Source: CAYYTU01 sp964474655 (GTDB lineage: Bacteria > Chloroflexota > Anaerolineae > B4-G1). From it: 33,215 bases of DNA. The DNA lies in the NCBI GenBank assembly GCA_964474655.1, contig CAYYTU010000032.1, positions 1-33,215 on the forward strand, given 5' to 3'. The translations under genes were made by a program, and so were the position numbers. The notes under the pieces are model-generated. The model ran no database searches, had not been told where the DNA came from, and saw only the letters and a list, made by a program, of their open reading frames with translations. The stretch's first letter is position 1. Each line of letters opens with the position of its first letter. Below, piece by piece: positions 7,379-15,759 of the stretch.

Positions 7379-9352
7379 ATGGAAAGAGTGAACCTTAATA
7401 TCCTGTTGATTGAGGACAGTTTGTCCGATGCCAATCTGATTCGAGAGATGTTGATTGAGGCTAACGGAACTGTCTTCGACCTCGATCGGGTGTCCAGACT
7501 TTCGCAGGGACTGGAACGGTTGGCCCAGCAGCGATTTGATCTGGTGCTGCTTGATCTCTCGCTTCCGGATAGCCGGGGGTTTGAGACGTTTGTTCGGACT
7601 AAGAATTACGTGCCTGATCTGCCCATCATCGTGCTGACCGATCTCGACGATAAGGCGCTGGCGATGGAGGCCGTGCGCGAAGGCGCCCAGGATTACTTGC
7701 TCAAAGGCGAGGTCAGTGGCGACTTGCTGGGGCGGGCGATCCGCTACGCCATTGAGCGTAAGCGCGTGGAGCGAGACCTGCGCGAGCGGACCACTCAGAT
7801 GGAGGCCCTCCAGGAGGTGGCGCTGGCAGTAGCCAGTGAGCTGAATCTGGAGGAGGTGCTGGATATGATTGCGGCTCAGGCGGCCCGGCTCTTGCGTTCT
7901 GACGCCGCTGCCGTCTTCGATTTCGACGAGCAAGAGCGCGTTCTCCGTATGATGGCCAGCTGCAACGTCAGACCGGATTTTATCGCAGCGGTGAACGCCT
8001 CAGATGTGCGAATCGGCGAAGGGGCGGTGGGGCGCGCGGTCGCGCGGCGGGAGCCCGTCCAGATGATCAACGCGCAATCCGACCCCAGTTATCCCTTCCG
8101 CAGCAACCTGACCATCGACGATATTCGCTCCCTGCTGGCGGTTCCTATGATCAAGGGCGAGAAAGTGTTTGGGGGGATCGTGTTGTTGCGCAAGGAGCCG
8201 GGGGAATTTTCCGATCAAAGCGTGGACCTACTGACTACGTTCGCCGATCACGCCGCTGTGGCGTTTGAAAACGCGCAGCTCCATAGGCAAGTGCGTCGCC
8301 ACGCGGAGCAGCTGGAGGAGCAAGTGCGGGAGCGCACGGCTGAGCTCCGCGCCCAGCACCGGCAGATGCTGGCCGTCATGCGTAACATCACCGAGGGTAT
8401 CGTCGTTACAAATAGTGCGGGCGAGATTGTGCAGATGAACCCGGTGGCTAGAAGATGGCTCGAGCGCACGCTCTCGCCGGACGATGCCGCGCAGCTATCG
8501 GCGGCGATTGAGGACCTGGCAGTCCGGGCAGAGAAGCGCCCCAAGCGGATGTTGGAGCTGACCGGTCTCGATCTGGAGCTGCAAGCCGCGCCCATCGCCG
8601 ATCTGGAGGAAGCGCGAACGCGCATGGTTGTGGCGGTGCACGACATCAGTCATCTCAAGGCTCTGGAGCGGATGAAATCTCGTTTTGTCTCCAACGTCTC
8701 TCACGAGCTGCGCACGCCGATATCCACCATCAAGTTACACGTCCAGCTGATGGAGCAGCAGCCTGATCAATGGCGCGACCACCTTGAAGTATTGAGGGAA
8801 GAGGTAGAGCGACAAGCCCAACTGATTGAAAGTATCCTGGAGATATCCCAAGTGGACGCCGGGCGGTTGGAGATAGCGTCCGAACCGACGATGCTCAATA
8901 TGCTGGCGAGGGACTTGATCGAGGCGTATGAGGCCTGTGCTGAAAAGTCTGGGCTGGAGATTGAACACCAGACCTCACCTTCGAACCCGGTGGCCCTGGG
9001 AGATCGGAAGCGAATCCGTCAAGTGTTGGATAATCTGATGACGAATGCCATCCGTTACACATCGTCGGGCGGGAGGATTGTCGTCTCCACCGGTGTGCAA
9101 CGTTCAGAGGCTCGCACCTGGGCCACGGTGACTGTGGAAGATACGGGTATCGGCATTCCGGAGGAAGAAATACCTCACATCTTCGAGCGGTTCTACCGCG
9201 GCGACCGCCCGCGCTTGATGCAGATACCCGGCACTGGGCTGGGCCTGGCGATCGTGGAGGAGATCGTCAGTCTGCACGGCGGTAAAATCACAGTCGAGAG
9301 TGAGGTCGGGCAAGGGAGCGCTTTCACCGTCTGGTTGCCATCTGGAGAATGA
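7379..9352 (+). CDS. receiver-GAF-PAS hybrid histidine kinase
   Basis: A 657-residue kinase with the receiver at its N-terminus. The receiver (7-125) has phospho-acceptor D59 and the signature GAQDYLLKG. It is followed by a GAF domain (about 140-302), a coiled coil (303-327), a PAS domain (328-427), a HisKA helix with SNVSHELRTP and H442, and HATPase_c with DTGIGIP and GTGLGLA. The kinase core is the PhoR/WalK-like type, unlike the SHDLxEP cores at 130 and 5354. ATG 7379 lies directly behind GAGGGGAGGGG; a GTG at 7361 is in frame but lacks a site. A receiver preceding sensor domains suggests that phosphorylation by another kinase gates this one. The next gene begins 13 bases after the stop, implying co-transcription. 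Confidence 0.93.
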   Translation: MERVNLNILLIEDSLSDANLIREMLIEANGTVFDLDRVSRLSQGLERLAQQRFDLVLLDLSLPDSRGFETFVRTKNYVPDLPIIVLTDLDDKALAMEAVREGAQDYLLKGEVSGDLLGRAIRYAIERKRVERDLRERTTQMEALQEVALAVASELNLEEVLDMIAAQAARLLRSDAAAVFDFDEQERVLRMMASCNVRPDFIAAVNASDVRIGEGAVGRAVARREPVQMINAQSDPSYPFRSNLTIDDIRSLLAVPMIKGEKVFGGIVLLRKEPGEFSDQSVDLLTTFADHAAVAFENAQLHRQVRRHAEQLEEQVRERTAELRAQHRQMLAVMRNITEGIVVTNSAGEIVQMNPVARRWLERTLSPDDAAQLSAAIEDLAVRAEKRPKRMLELTGLDLELQAAPIADLEEARTRMVVAVHDISHLKALERMKSRFVSNVSHELRTPISTIKLHVQLMEQQPDQWRDHLEVLREEVERQAQLIESILEISQVDAGRLEIASEPTMLNMLARDLIEAYEACAEKSGLEIEHQTSPSNPVALGDRKRIRQVLDNLMTNAIRYTSSGGRIVVSTGVQRSEARTWATVTVEDTGIGIPEEEIPHIFERFYRGDRPRLMQIPGTGLGLAIVEEIVSLHGGKITVESEVGQGSAFTVWLPSGE

Positions 9353-9365
9353 AGGAGGGGTGGGA

Positions 9366-10478
9366 TTGCTTAAGGTGCTGCTGATTGAGGATCGGCCCAG
9401 TGCGGCAGACCTGGTGCGGGAGATGCTGGGGGGTGATGAGGGGCTTTCTTACGAGCTCATACACGTCCCTCGGCTTTCGGAGGGCCTGGAACAACTCTCC
9501 GCTGGCGACCTCGATGTTATCTTGCTGGATCTCCATCTGCCGGATAGCCAGGGCCTGGAGACGTTCAGGCGCACGGCGGCGCGGGCGCCGGGTGTGGCCA
9601 TTGTGGTGTTGAGCAGTCTTGACGATCGGGCGATAGCCGTGGAAGCCGTGAGCCAGGGGGCCCAGGACTACCTGGTCAAAGGGCGGGTGGAAGCGGAGCG
9701 GCTGAAGCGTGTCCTTCGGCACGCTGTGGAGCGTAAAGCGATTGAAGAGACCTTGCGCCAGCAGAAGGCCGAGCTGATAGCGCGCAATCGAGACCTGGAT
9801 ACCTTCGCCGACACCGTGGCTCATGACCTGAAGACGCCCATTTCGCTGATTCTGGGCTTCACCAGCTATTTGCAATCGCACCTGGATACCTTATCCGATC
9901 AGGAGATCCAGACGTTATTGGGCAAGGTGCTGAAGAGCTGCTGCAAGATGGAGACCATCCTCGATGGACTGATGGTTTTATCCAGCGTGCGCCGATCGGA
10001 CGTCGAGCTACAGCCTCTGGATATGGAGGCTGTCGTGCGTGAGGCGCTGGATCGGCTGGCCCCGATGATAGAAGGCGCGGGAGCAGAGGTCATCCTGCCC
10101 GATACCTGGCCGGTTGCGAGGGGATATGCTCCCTGGGTGGAGGAGGTCTGGGTTAATTACCTGAGCAATGCGCTTAAGTATGGCGGGGAGATGCCGACGA
10201 TCACGTTGGGTGGGGAGGCGGGGCCGGATGATCAAGTGAAGTTCTGGGTCCAGGATGAGGGCCAGGGGGTCTCGCCAGAGGTCCGGTCGAGCCTCTTTCA
10301 GCCCTTCAAGGGCCAGGCCTGCGATCGGCGTAAGGGGCATGGCCTGGGGCTTTCCATCGTTCAACGAATTGTGGATCGGCTCGGCGGCCAGGTAGGCGTC
10401 GAGAGCAGCTCGGGGCAGGGCAGTACCTTCTATTTCACGCTGCCGACGCCCGATTGCAACAGACGAGGGAGCGAATAA
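9366..10478 (+). CDS. receiver-histidine kinase hybrid
   Basis: A compact 370-residue protein: receiver (1-122, phospho-acceptor D55, LDLHLPDSQGLETF, GAQDYLVKG), a short coiled-coil linker, HisKA with TVAHDLKTP and H153, and HATPase_c with degenerate but recognisable G1 (DEGQGVS) and intact G2 (GHGLGLS). It has no separate sensory domain, so its input is probably phosphorylation of its own receiver. TTG 9366 is taken as the start because AGGAGG lies 7 bases upstream. GTG 9360 would touch that site, and the frame opens further upstream only by overlapping the previous gene. It follows the 7379 gene by 13 bases and precedes the 10505 gene by 26, so the three form one operon. Its receiver closely resembles those at 1440, 7379 and 10505. 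Confidence 0.9.
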   Translation: MLKVLLIEDRPSAADLVREMLGGDEGLSYELIHVPRLSEGLEQLSAGDLDVILLDLHLPDSQGLETFRRTAARAPGVAIVVLSSLDDRAIAVEAVSQGAQDYLVKGRVEAERLKRVLRHAVERKAIEETLRQQKAELIARNRDLDTFADTVAHDLKTPISLILGFTSYLQSHLDTLSDQEIQTLLGKVLKSCCKMETILDGLMVLSSVRRSDVELQPLDMEAVVREALDRLAPMIEGAGAEVILPDTWPVARGYAPWVEEVWVNYLSNALKYGGEMPTITLGGEAGPDDQVKFWVQDEGQGVSPEVRSSLFQPFKGQACDRRKGHGLGLSIVQRIVDRLGGQVGVESSSGQGSTFYFTLPTPDCNRRGSE

Positions 10479-10504
10479 CCGCTGGGCAGCGAAAGGAAAA
10501 AGAG

Positions 10505-13033
10505 ATGGAGGGTGAACGCATTAAAGTGCTGGTGATTGAGGATAACGCGCAATATGCAGAGTTCCTGGAGGAGATGCTTGAGAACAAGTCGCCCGGCGCT
10601 TTCCATACCGCGTGTGCCGATTGCCTTGCCGACGGCCTGACGTACCTGGACGCGAACGAGGTTGACGTCGTGTTGTTAGATCTCCAGCTGCCGGATAGCC
10701 GGGGGTTGGATACGTTCGAAAGCGTCCACGCCCAGGCGCCAGCGCTGCCCATCATCGTGCTCAGCGGACTGGATGATGAGGCTCTGGCCGTGCGGGCGGT
10801 GCGGGGCGGCGCTCAGGACTACGTGGTGAAGGATGAGGTGGGCGGTAACCTGTTGACGCGCGCCATCCGCTATGCGGTCGAGCGGCAACAGGCGCAGCTG
10901 GAGCTGGCCGACAGTCGGGATTATTATCGGGCGTTGCTCAACAATTTGCACGATGAGGTGCTGGTCGTGGATTGTAACTACCGCATCACCGACGTCAACC
11001 AGGTCTTGCTACGTCATCTGGATCGCTCCCGCGAGGAAGTGATCGGCGAGCTCTGCTTCCAGGTGATTCACGGACTGGATGAGCCCTGTAGCGGCCGGCA
11101 TAATGCGTGTCTGCTGCGAAGTGTCTTTCGCACCGGAGAACCGCAACGGGTGGTTCACGCCCACGATAAGCCGGATGGCACCGTCCGTTGGGTCGAGATC
11201 GCTGCTTCTCCTTTGCAAGAGGAAGGCGAGGTGACGCGTGTGGTCGAAGCCTACCGCGACGTGACCGCCGAACGCCAGCTGGAGGAACAGCTGGCCGGTG
11301 TCAACACGCTGGGCCGCGAGCTGGTGCTCACTATGGACGAGCGGCGCATCACCCAGATCGCGGTGGACGCGGCCCGTATCCTCTCGCAATCGCCAACTTG
11401 TGGGATGTGGTTGCTGGATGATGATGAGGACGCGCTTGTGCAATGGGCCTCTCGTGGAGCGCACGTGATAGCTCAGGATCCCATTCCCCTGGGCGAGATT
11501 CACCGGCAGCGGCTTATCTCCGAAGTCGTGGAGCATGGGGACCCGACTTATGTGCCGGACGTCGATAGCGCTCCGGGGTATGAGCCGATGGAACAGACGA
11601 GCCGGTCGGCCCTGATCGTGCCTTTGAGCGTGCGGGGCCGGTCCATCGGGGCCCTGGTGGTGGAGAATACTCGCTCGGCTGCCTTCAGCGAGGAGGATGA
11701 GCACCTCTTGTCCACATTGGCCGGACAAGCCGCGGTGGCCATCGAGAACGCCAGGTTGCACAATCGGGCCGAGCAGGAGATTGCGGAGCGCAGGCAGGCG
11801 GAAGCGGCGCTGGAGAAACACGCTGCCCGGCTGGAACTGCTCAATCAGATCAGCGGCCCTATCGCGGCCACGCTGGATCTGGATGAGCTGTTCGATAAAG
11901 CCGCTTCGTTGGTGCAAGAGCACTTTGGATATTATCACGTCTCGATTAGCCTGGTCGATCGGGAAGCGGGCCAGATTGTGATGAAGGGTAAAGCCGGTCA
12001 GATGGCTGAATCCTTCCCCCCTGACCACGTGTTGGATATCGGGCAAGGTATCGCCGGCTGGGTGGCGGAGCATGGCGAGACCCAGGTGGTCAACGACGTG
12101 GATCAAGACCCGCGTTACGTCAACCTCTATCCCGAACAGGTCCCCACCAAGTCCGAGATGAGCGTCCCGATTCGGGTGGGCGAGGTGGTGCGGGGCGTGC
12201 TCGACGTTCAATGCCCTGGCTCCGATGCTTTCAACGAGGACGATCGGTTGGTGATGGAGACATTGGCCGACCAGATCGCCGTCGCGATTGAAAACGCCCG
12301 ATTGTACGAGGCCGAGAAGGAGCAGCGCCGGCTGGTGGAGCAATCGCAGTCCCGGTTGGTGCAGAGCGCGAAGTTAACCGCCACCGGGCGGCTCACGGCT
12401 TCGTTGGCGCACGAGATCAACAACCCACTCCAGGCTATCCACAACAGCCTTCAGATTATGATCTCTTTCGATCTCGATCCCCAGGAGCAGCAGGAGTATC
12501 TCCAGATGGCGGACGAGGATGTCGAGCGTTTGATCAAGATGGTGGGCCGCATGCTCGACTTCGCACGCCGCCCGGAGCAAGAGAAGAAGCGCGTTGACGT
12601 CAATCACGTCGTCGAGCGGACGCTCAAGCTATCCAGTAAATATCTGCAGCACAGCGATGTGGTGTTGCGGAGGGATTTGGCGCCGGATCTGCCGCCGGTG
12701 TTGGGTACACCGGGCGAGCTCCAGCAGGTCTTCCTCAATATGGTGCTCAACGCCGTCGATGCCATGCCGGACGGAGGGACGTTGCGGGTAAAGAGCTACG
12801 TCGATGGCGACGAGCACATTGCGGTCGCCTTCGTCGACACCGGGCGCGGCATTCACCCCGAACATCGGGGGCGCATCTTCGAGCCTTTCTATTCCACCAA
12901 AGAAGAAGGCACCGGCCTGGGCCTTTCGATCAGCTACAACATAGTCGAACGTCACCAGGGTGAAATTATGGTCGATAGTGAGGTGGGCGAGGGCACGACC
13001 TTTACGGTGCGGCTACCGGTTCTTTCTGGTTGA
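10505..13033 (+). CDS. receiver-PAS-GAF-GAF hybrid histidine kinase
   Basis: The largest regulator here at 842 residues: receiver (5-125, D59), PAS (about 138-260), two GAF domains (about 262-418 and 440-602), a coiled coil, HisKA with SLAHEINNPLQ and H636, and an NtrB/ZraS-like HATPase_c with DTGRGI and GTGLGLS. The PAS domain carries a cysteine set C184, C195, C202 in a CFxVIHGLDEPC context, resembling the cysteine-bearing PAS of the protein at 1440 and possibly binding metal or sensing redox. ATG 10505 is chosen because AGGA lies 7 bases upstream; the in-frame TTG at 10454 lies inside the previous gene. The kinase core is of a third type, so the tandem hybrids arose by domain shuffling around a shared receiver rather than by simple duplication. 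Confidence 0.93.
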   Translation: MEGERIKVLVIEDNAQYAEFLEEMLENKSPGAFHTACADCLADGLTYLDANEVDVVLLDLQLPDSRGLDTFESVHAQAPALPIIVLSGLDDEALAVRAVRGGAQDYVVKDEVGGNLLTRAIRYAVERQQAQLELADSRDYYRALLNNLHDEVLVVDCNYRITDVNQVLLRHLDRSREEVIGELCFQVIHGLDEPCSGRHNACLLRSVFRTGEPQRVVHAHDKPDGTVRWVEIAASPLQEEGEVTRVVEAYRDVTAERQLEEQLAGVNTLGRELVLTMDERRITQIAVDAARILSQSPTCGMWLLDDDEDALVQWASRGAHVIAQDPIPLGEIHRQRLISEVVEHGDPTYVPDVDSAPGYEPMEQTSRSALIVPLSVRGRSIGALVVENTRSAAFSEEDEHLLSTLAGQAAVAIENARLHNRAEQEIAERRQAEAALEKHAARLELLNQISGPIAATLDLDELFDKAASLVQEHFGYYHVSISLVDREAGQIVMKGKAGQMAESFPPDHVLDIGQGIAGWVAEHGETQVVNDVDQDPRYVNLYPEQVPTKSEMSVPIRVGEVVRGVLDVQCPGSDAFNEDDRLVMETLADQIAVAIENARLYEAEKEQRRLVEQSQSRLVQSAKLTATGRLTASLAHEINNPLQAIHNSLQIMISFDLDPQEQQEYLQMADEDVERLIKMVGRMLDFARRPEQEKKRVDVNHVVERTLKLSSKYLQHSDVVLRRDLAPDLPPVLGTPGELQQVFLNMVLNAVDAMPDGGTLRVKSYVDGDEHIAVAFVDTGRGIHPEHRGRIFEPFYSTKEEGTGLGLSISYNIVERHQGEIMVDSEVGEGTTFTVRLPVLSG

Positions 13034-13097
13034 GAGACTATTAAAAAATTCGCTCGACTAGTGACTCCGAGACGCTGGCTCAATGCCGTGGGATCGG

Positions 13098-13119
13098 TGG
13101 CGTGGGGTGGCTCACGCCA
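13098..13119 (+). other. hairpin after the hybrid-kinase operon
   Basis: TGGCGTG and CACGCCA form a perfect 7-bp stem with an 8-base loop, 65 bases after the stop at 13033. No clear T-run follows, so it is only a possible terminator element in the 232-base spacer. Confidence 0.3.
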
Positions 13120-13265
13120 TCGCACGGAGAGCACTTATTTACTGATCCGAACATCTGAAACTTAAGAAGATGGAGCACCTCAAGGGGTGTTAGAGACTTT
13201 AGAAAGTTATGCGTGGATCAGTAAGATTCTCCAAAGTCCAGACGAATGTGAGGTCCAGAGAATTT

Positions 13266-14114
13266 ATGGTATCCAATCAGGCAATAGACGACGCGAGTGA
13301 GTATCATCAGGCTCGTTTCCCCGAAGCTCATATTCTGGTGGTCGACGATGAGCTGAGTTTGCGGCGGACGCTGACCCAGATGTTGAACCGCATGGGCTAC
13401 CGGGCAGCTGGCGCTGCCTCTGGCAAGGAGGCCCTCAGGTACATCGAGCGCTACACAGTCGATCTGGTGGTGCTTGATCTGAAGATGCCCGGAATGGATG
13501 GCGTGGAGGTGCTGGAGACGGCGCGTCCGATGGTGCCCCATACCATCTTCGTCATCTTGACCGCCTACGGCACGCTGGAATCGGCCATCGCCGGCATTCG
13601 GCATGGCGCCTTCGATTACCTGCTCAAGCCCAGCTCGATGAAGGAGATCATCAAGACCATTGAGGCTGGCCTCGCCGAGCGAGAGCAGCGGCTTCAGCAA
13701 GGCGAGGACCCCGTCGCCCTGCTGGAACGGGCTTTGCACACTCTCAAGGACAGCTCCGAGGCGGAGGATTCTGCTGTCACTGCTGGCAGCGCGGAAAGGT
13801 TTCTGCAGGCTGACGGCGTCACTGTGGATTTGCAACGGAAAGTGGTGGTCGTGCGGGAGTCGCCGGTCGACCTGACGCCTACTGAGTTCGACATTCTGGT
13901 CTGTATGATGCGGCAGCAAAATCACGTCTTGTCCTGTCGCCAGATTGTGGCCCAGATCCGCGATCACGCGATGGATGAGCGCGATGCGCGGATATTGCTG
14001 CGTTCTCACATTCATCGCTTGCGTCAGAAAGTTGAGAAAGACCCCACGGACCCCTCGCTCATCCGCACCGTCCGCGGCGAGGGCTATATCTTCTCCTCGC
14101 AAGAAACCCCCTGA
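13266..14114 (+). CDS. OmpR/PhoB-type response regulator
   Basis: DNA-binding response regulator of 282 residues. The receiver (about 22-140) has DD at 27-28, phospho-acceptor D71, T99 and K121 (LLKPSS). A linker of about 45 residues precedes a winged-helix trans_reg_C domain (about 185-280) with the recognisable LTPTEFDIL, RSHIHRLRQKVE and VRGEGYIF motifs. The ATG at 13266 is preferred, with AGAG 5 bases and GAGG 12 bases upstream. An in-frame ATG at 13209 would add 19 basic residues of unusual composition. It is the only intact DNA-binding regulator in the block, so it is the natural transcriptional output for the surrounding kinases. Which kinase phosphorylates it cannot be told. Confidence 0.92.
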   Translation: MVSNQAIDDASEYHQARFPEAHILVVDDELSLRRTLTQMLNRMGYRAAGAASGKEALRYIERYTVDLVVLDLKMPGMDGVEVLETARPMVPHTIFVILTAYGTLESAIAGIRHGAFDYLLKPSSMKEIIKTIEAGLAEREQRLQQGEDPVALLERALHTLKDSSEAEDSAVTAGSAERFLQADGVTVDLQRKVVVVRESPVDLTPTEFDILVCMMRQQNHVLSCRQIVAQIRDHAMDERDARILLRSHIHRLRQKVEKDPTDPSLIRTVRGEGYIFSSQETP

Positions 14115-14199
14115 TCTCATTTGTACGTTGTTTGACGATGGTACTGATGCAGGAGACGTCTCTGACGGCGTTCTTGTGTTCCCTTAATGTCGTTAGATA

Positions 14200-14300
14200 A
14201 GACTTCGGACGTTTGCCGCTCAGGGCTTTGGAAGCAAAACCAAGCCCTGATTGATCTCGAAATGTTATTTGACGATGTGCTTTTGAAACTTTCGACGTCT
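14200..14300. repeat. 101-bp intergenic unit bounded by palindromic 15-mers
   Basis: The ends AGACTTCGGACGTTT (14200-14214) and AAACTTTCGACGTCT (14286-14300) are diverged copies of the 15-mer that bounds the unit at 5006-5103. The interior shares a GGxCTTGGA-GCAAAA-CC-like stretch with that unit. No coding potential is seen. Confidence 0.5.
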
Positions 14301-14398
14301 GGTCTGCTCCTGACGTAATGACATTGTGTGCCTCTTCGAGTTGGAAGCAAACTGCAACAAAGTTGGGACATTTCTGGAACCCAAAATCATCCTTTTTG

Positions 14399-14407
14399 TG
14401 TTATACT
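14399..14407 (+). promoter_or_regulatory. extended -10 promoter for the receiver/roadblock operon
   Basis: TGTTATACT matches the extended -10 consensus TGnTATAAT with one change. It lies 66 bases before the start at 14474. No -35 match is visible at the usual distance, which is acceptable for extended -10 promoters. Confidence 0.4.
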
Positions 14408-14473
14408 AATCTTTGAAGCGGACACAATCTCTGGCTGTGAAATGCTGAGAGCTGGATGGCGCGGAGGCTTTCT

Positions 14474-15748
14474 ATGACTACCAAAAATGTGCTGATTGTG
14501 GACGATGAGCCCAAGGTGGCTTTCTTCCTAGGAAAGGGATTGGAGCGCTCTGGGTACGATTACAATATCAGCGTGGCGCAATCGGGCGAGGAAGCACTCG
14601 ATATCCTGGATGAGATTAATATCGACTTATTGGTTACTGACCTGCGCATGCCGGGCATCAACGGGTTGGAGCTGATCCGCTGGGTCAAAGCGACCAGTCC
14701 GGACACGCGCACCATCCTCATCACGGCCTACGGCAACGACGACGTCGAGGCCGAGGCTCGCCGGCTTGAGGCCTATCGCTACATCACCAAACCGTTCGAT
14801 ATCGGCGACTTCACCGAGACGGTGCAGGAGGCCCTGGGCGAGATGGCAGTCAGCCAGCCCGGCCTGACCGTCCTTTCCGATAAGACCTTCGACGCCATCA
14901 CCCAGCAGCTAGACGCCTTGCGACACGACGTGGGCGCCCGCTGCATCTTCCTGGCCGATATGCAAGGACAATGTCTGGCTCAGGTCGGCTACACCGAGGG
15001 TCTCAAAGTCTCGACCCTGCTGGCGCTGCTGGCCGGGGGCTTCGCGACCACGGGCGAGCTGGCACGGCAGTTTGGAGACGGTGAGGCCGCTAACCTCAAC
15101 TTCCATCAAGGCTCGCGCTACGAGATCTACTCCTCCAACGTCGGCGATAGCCTCTTTATCTCGATGCTCTTCGACCATAAGGAACAAAAGAGCCGCATTG
15201 GACTGGTCTGGCTCTTCGCGCGACGGACGATTGATGATCTACTCACTACCTTGTCGACGGCCCAGGACGAGGGGCCAACGCAGCGGGTGGGAGAGGATTT
15301 TGGCGCGGGCGTGATGTCTGAGCTGGATATAATGTTCGGCGCCGGGTCGGCCCAGGAGGGATCTGGGGCCGCCGAGGAACCGCTCGAAGAGCCGCATGCC
15401 GCTTCTGAGTCCACCTCTCCTGCTGAAGGCTATGTTGAAGCGAGCGATGATTCTCCCGCGCGATCTGCGGCGGAACAACCGGTTCCGGCTGACTTCATCA
15501 GGGATTGGTCGGCTCAGCCTGGTGAGGAGGCAGCCGAGCCAGCGGAGCCGGCGGATGAGCCGCTAGGGGAGGAATCGACGGCGAAAGCCCGGCCCACGTC
15601 CGAGCAAGGAGGGGCGGGGAAGGAGGATGCGGATGAAGCAATAGCCGCAGAGGATGACAGCCTGGAGGGCGACGATCTTTTCAGCCTGGAGGAGGCGAGG
15701 ACGCTAGGACTGCTTCCAGAGGGCTTCGAGAAGGAAGATGAACGCTAA
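14474..15748 (+). CDS. receiver protein with roadblock-like domain and acidic tail
   Basis: The receiver (3-122) has DD at 10-11, phospho-acceptor D56, T84 and K106. Residues about 135-262 form an alpha/beta domain resembling the roadblock/LC7-like protein encoded at 19865 (for example the RCIFLADMQGQCLAQVG strand pattern and a FARRTIDDLL end). Residues 265-424 are a low-complexity tail rich in Glu, Ala and Pro, probably disordered. ATG 14474 has GGAGG 6 bases upstream; ATG 14456 is in frame but lacks a site. The total is 424 residues with no DNA-binding domain, so output is likely through protein contacts, plausibly with the MglA-type GTPase encoded at 20366. The receiver call is secure and the roadblock call moderate. 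Confidence 0.85.
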   Translation: MTTKNVLIVDDEPKVAFFLGKGLERSGYDYNISVAQSGEEALDILDEINIDLLVTDLRMPGINGLELIRWVKATSPDTRTILITAYGNDDVEAEARRLEAYRYITKPFDIGDFTETVQEALGEMAVSQPGLTVLSDKTFDAITQQLDALRHDVGARCIFLADMQGQCLAQVGYTEGLKVSTLLALLAGGFATTGELARQFGDGEAANLNFHQGSRYEIYSSNVGDSLFISMLFDHKEQKSRIGLVWLFARRTIDDLLTTLSTAQDEGPTQRVGEDFGAGVMSELDIMFGAGSAQEGSGAAEEPLEEPHAASESTSPAEGYVEASDDSPARSAAEQPVPADFIRDWSAQPGEEAAEPAEPADEPLGEESTAKARPTSEQGGAGKEDADEAIAAEDDSLEGDDLFSLEEARTLGLLPEGFEKEDER

Positions 15749-15759
15749 GGGGTCGATAC

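Larger units (their letters stand above)
14115..14473. other. 359-base non-coding spacer with repeats and a promoter
   Basis: No credible gene is seen here. The spacer holds a perfect 10-bp palindrome GAGACGTCTC at 14153-14162, the palindrome-bounded unit at 14200-14300, and an extended -10 promoter near 14399. It separates the hybrid-kinase/OmpR group from the roadblock/amidoligase group, so the downstream genes probably start a new transcript here. Confidence 0.5.

Noticed and set aside
11009..12343. 444-codon minus-strand frame opposite the receiver-PAS-GAF-GAF kinase
   Set aside because: It is a shadow of a multi-domain kinase gene that is continuous and motif-complete.
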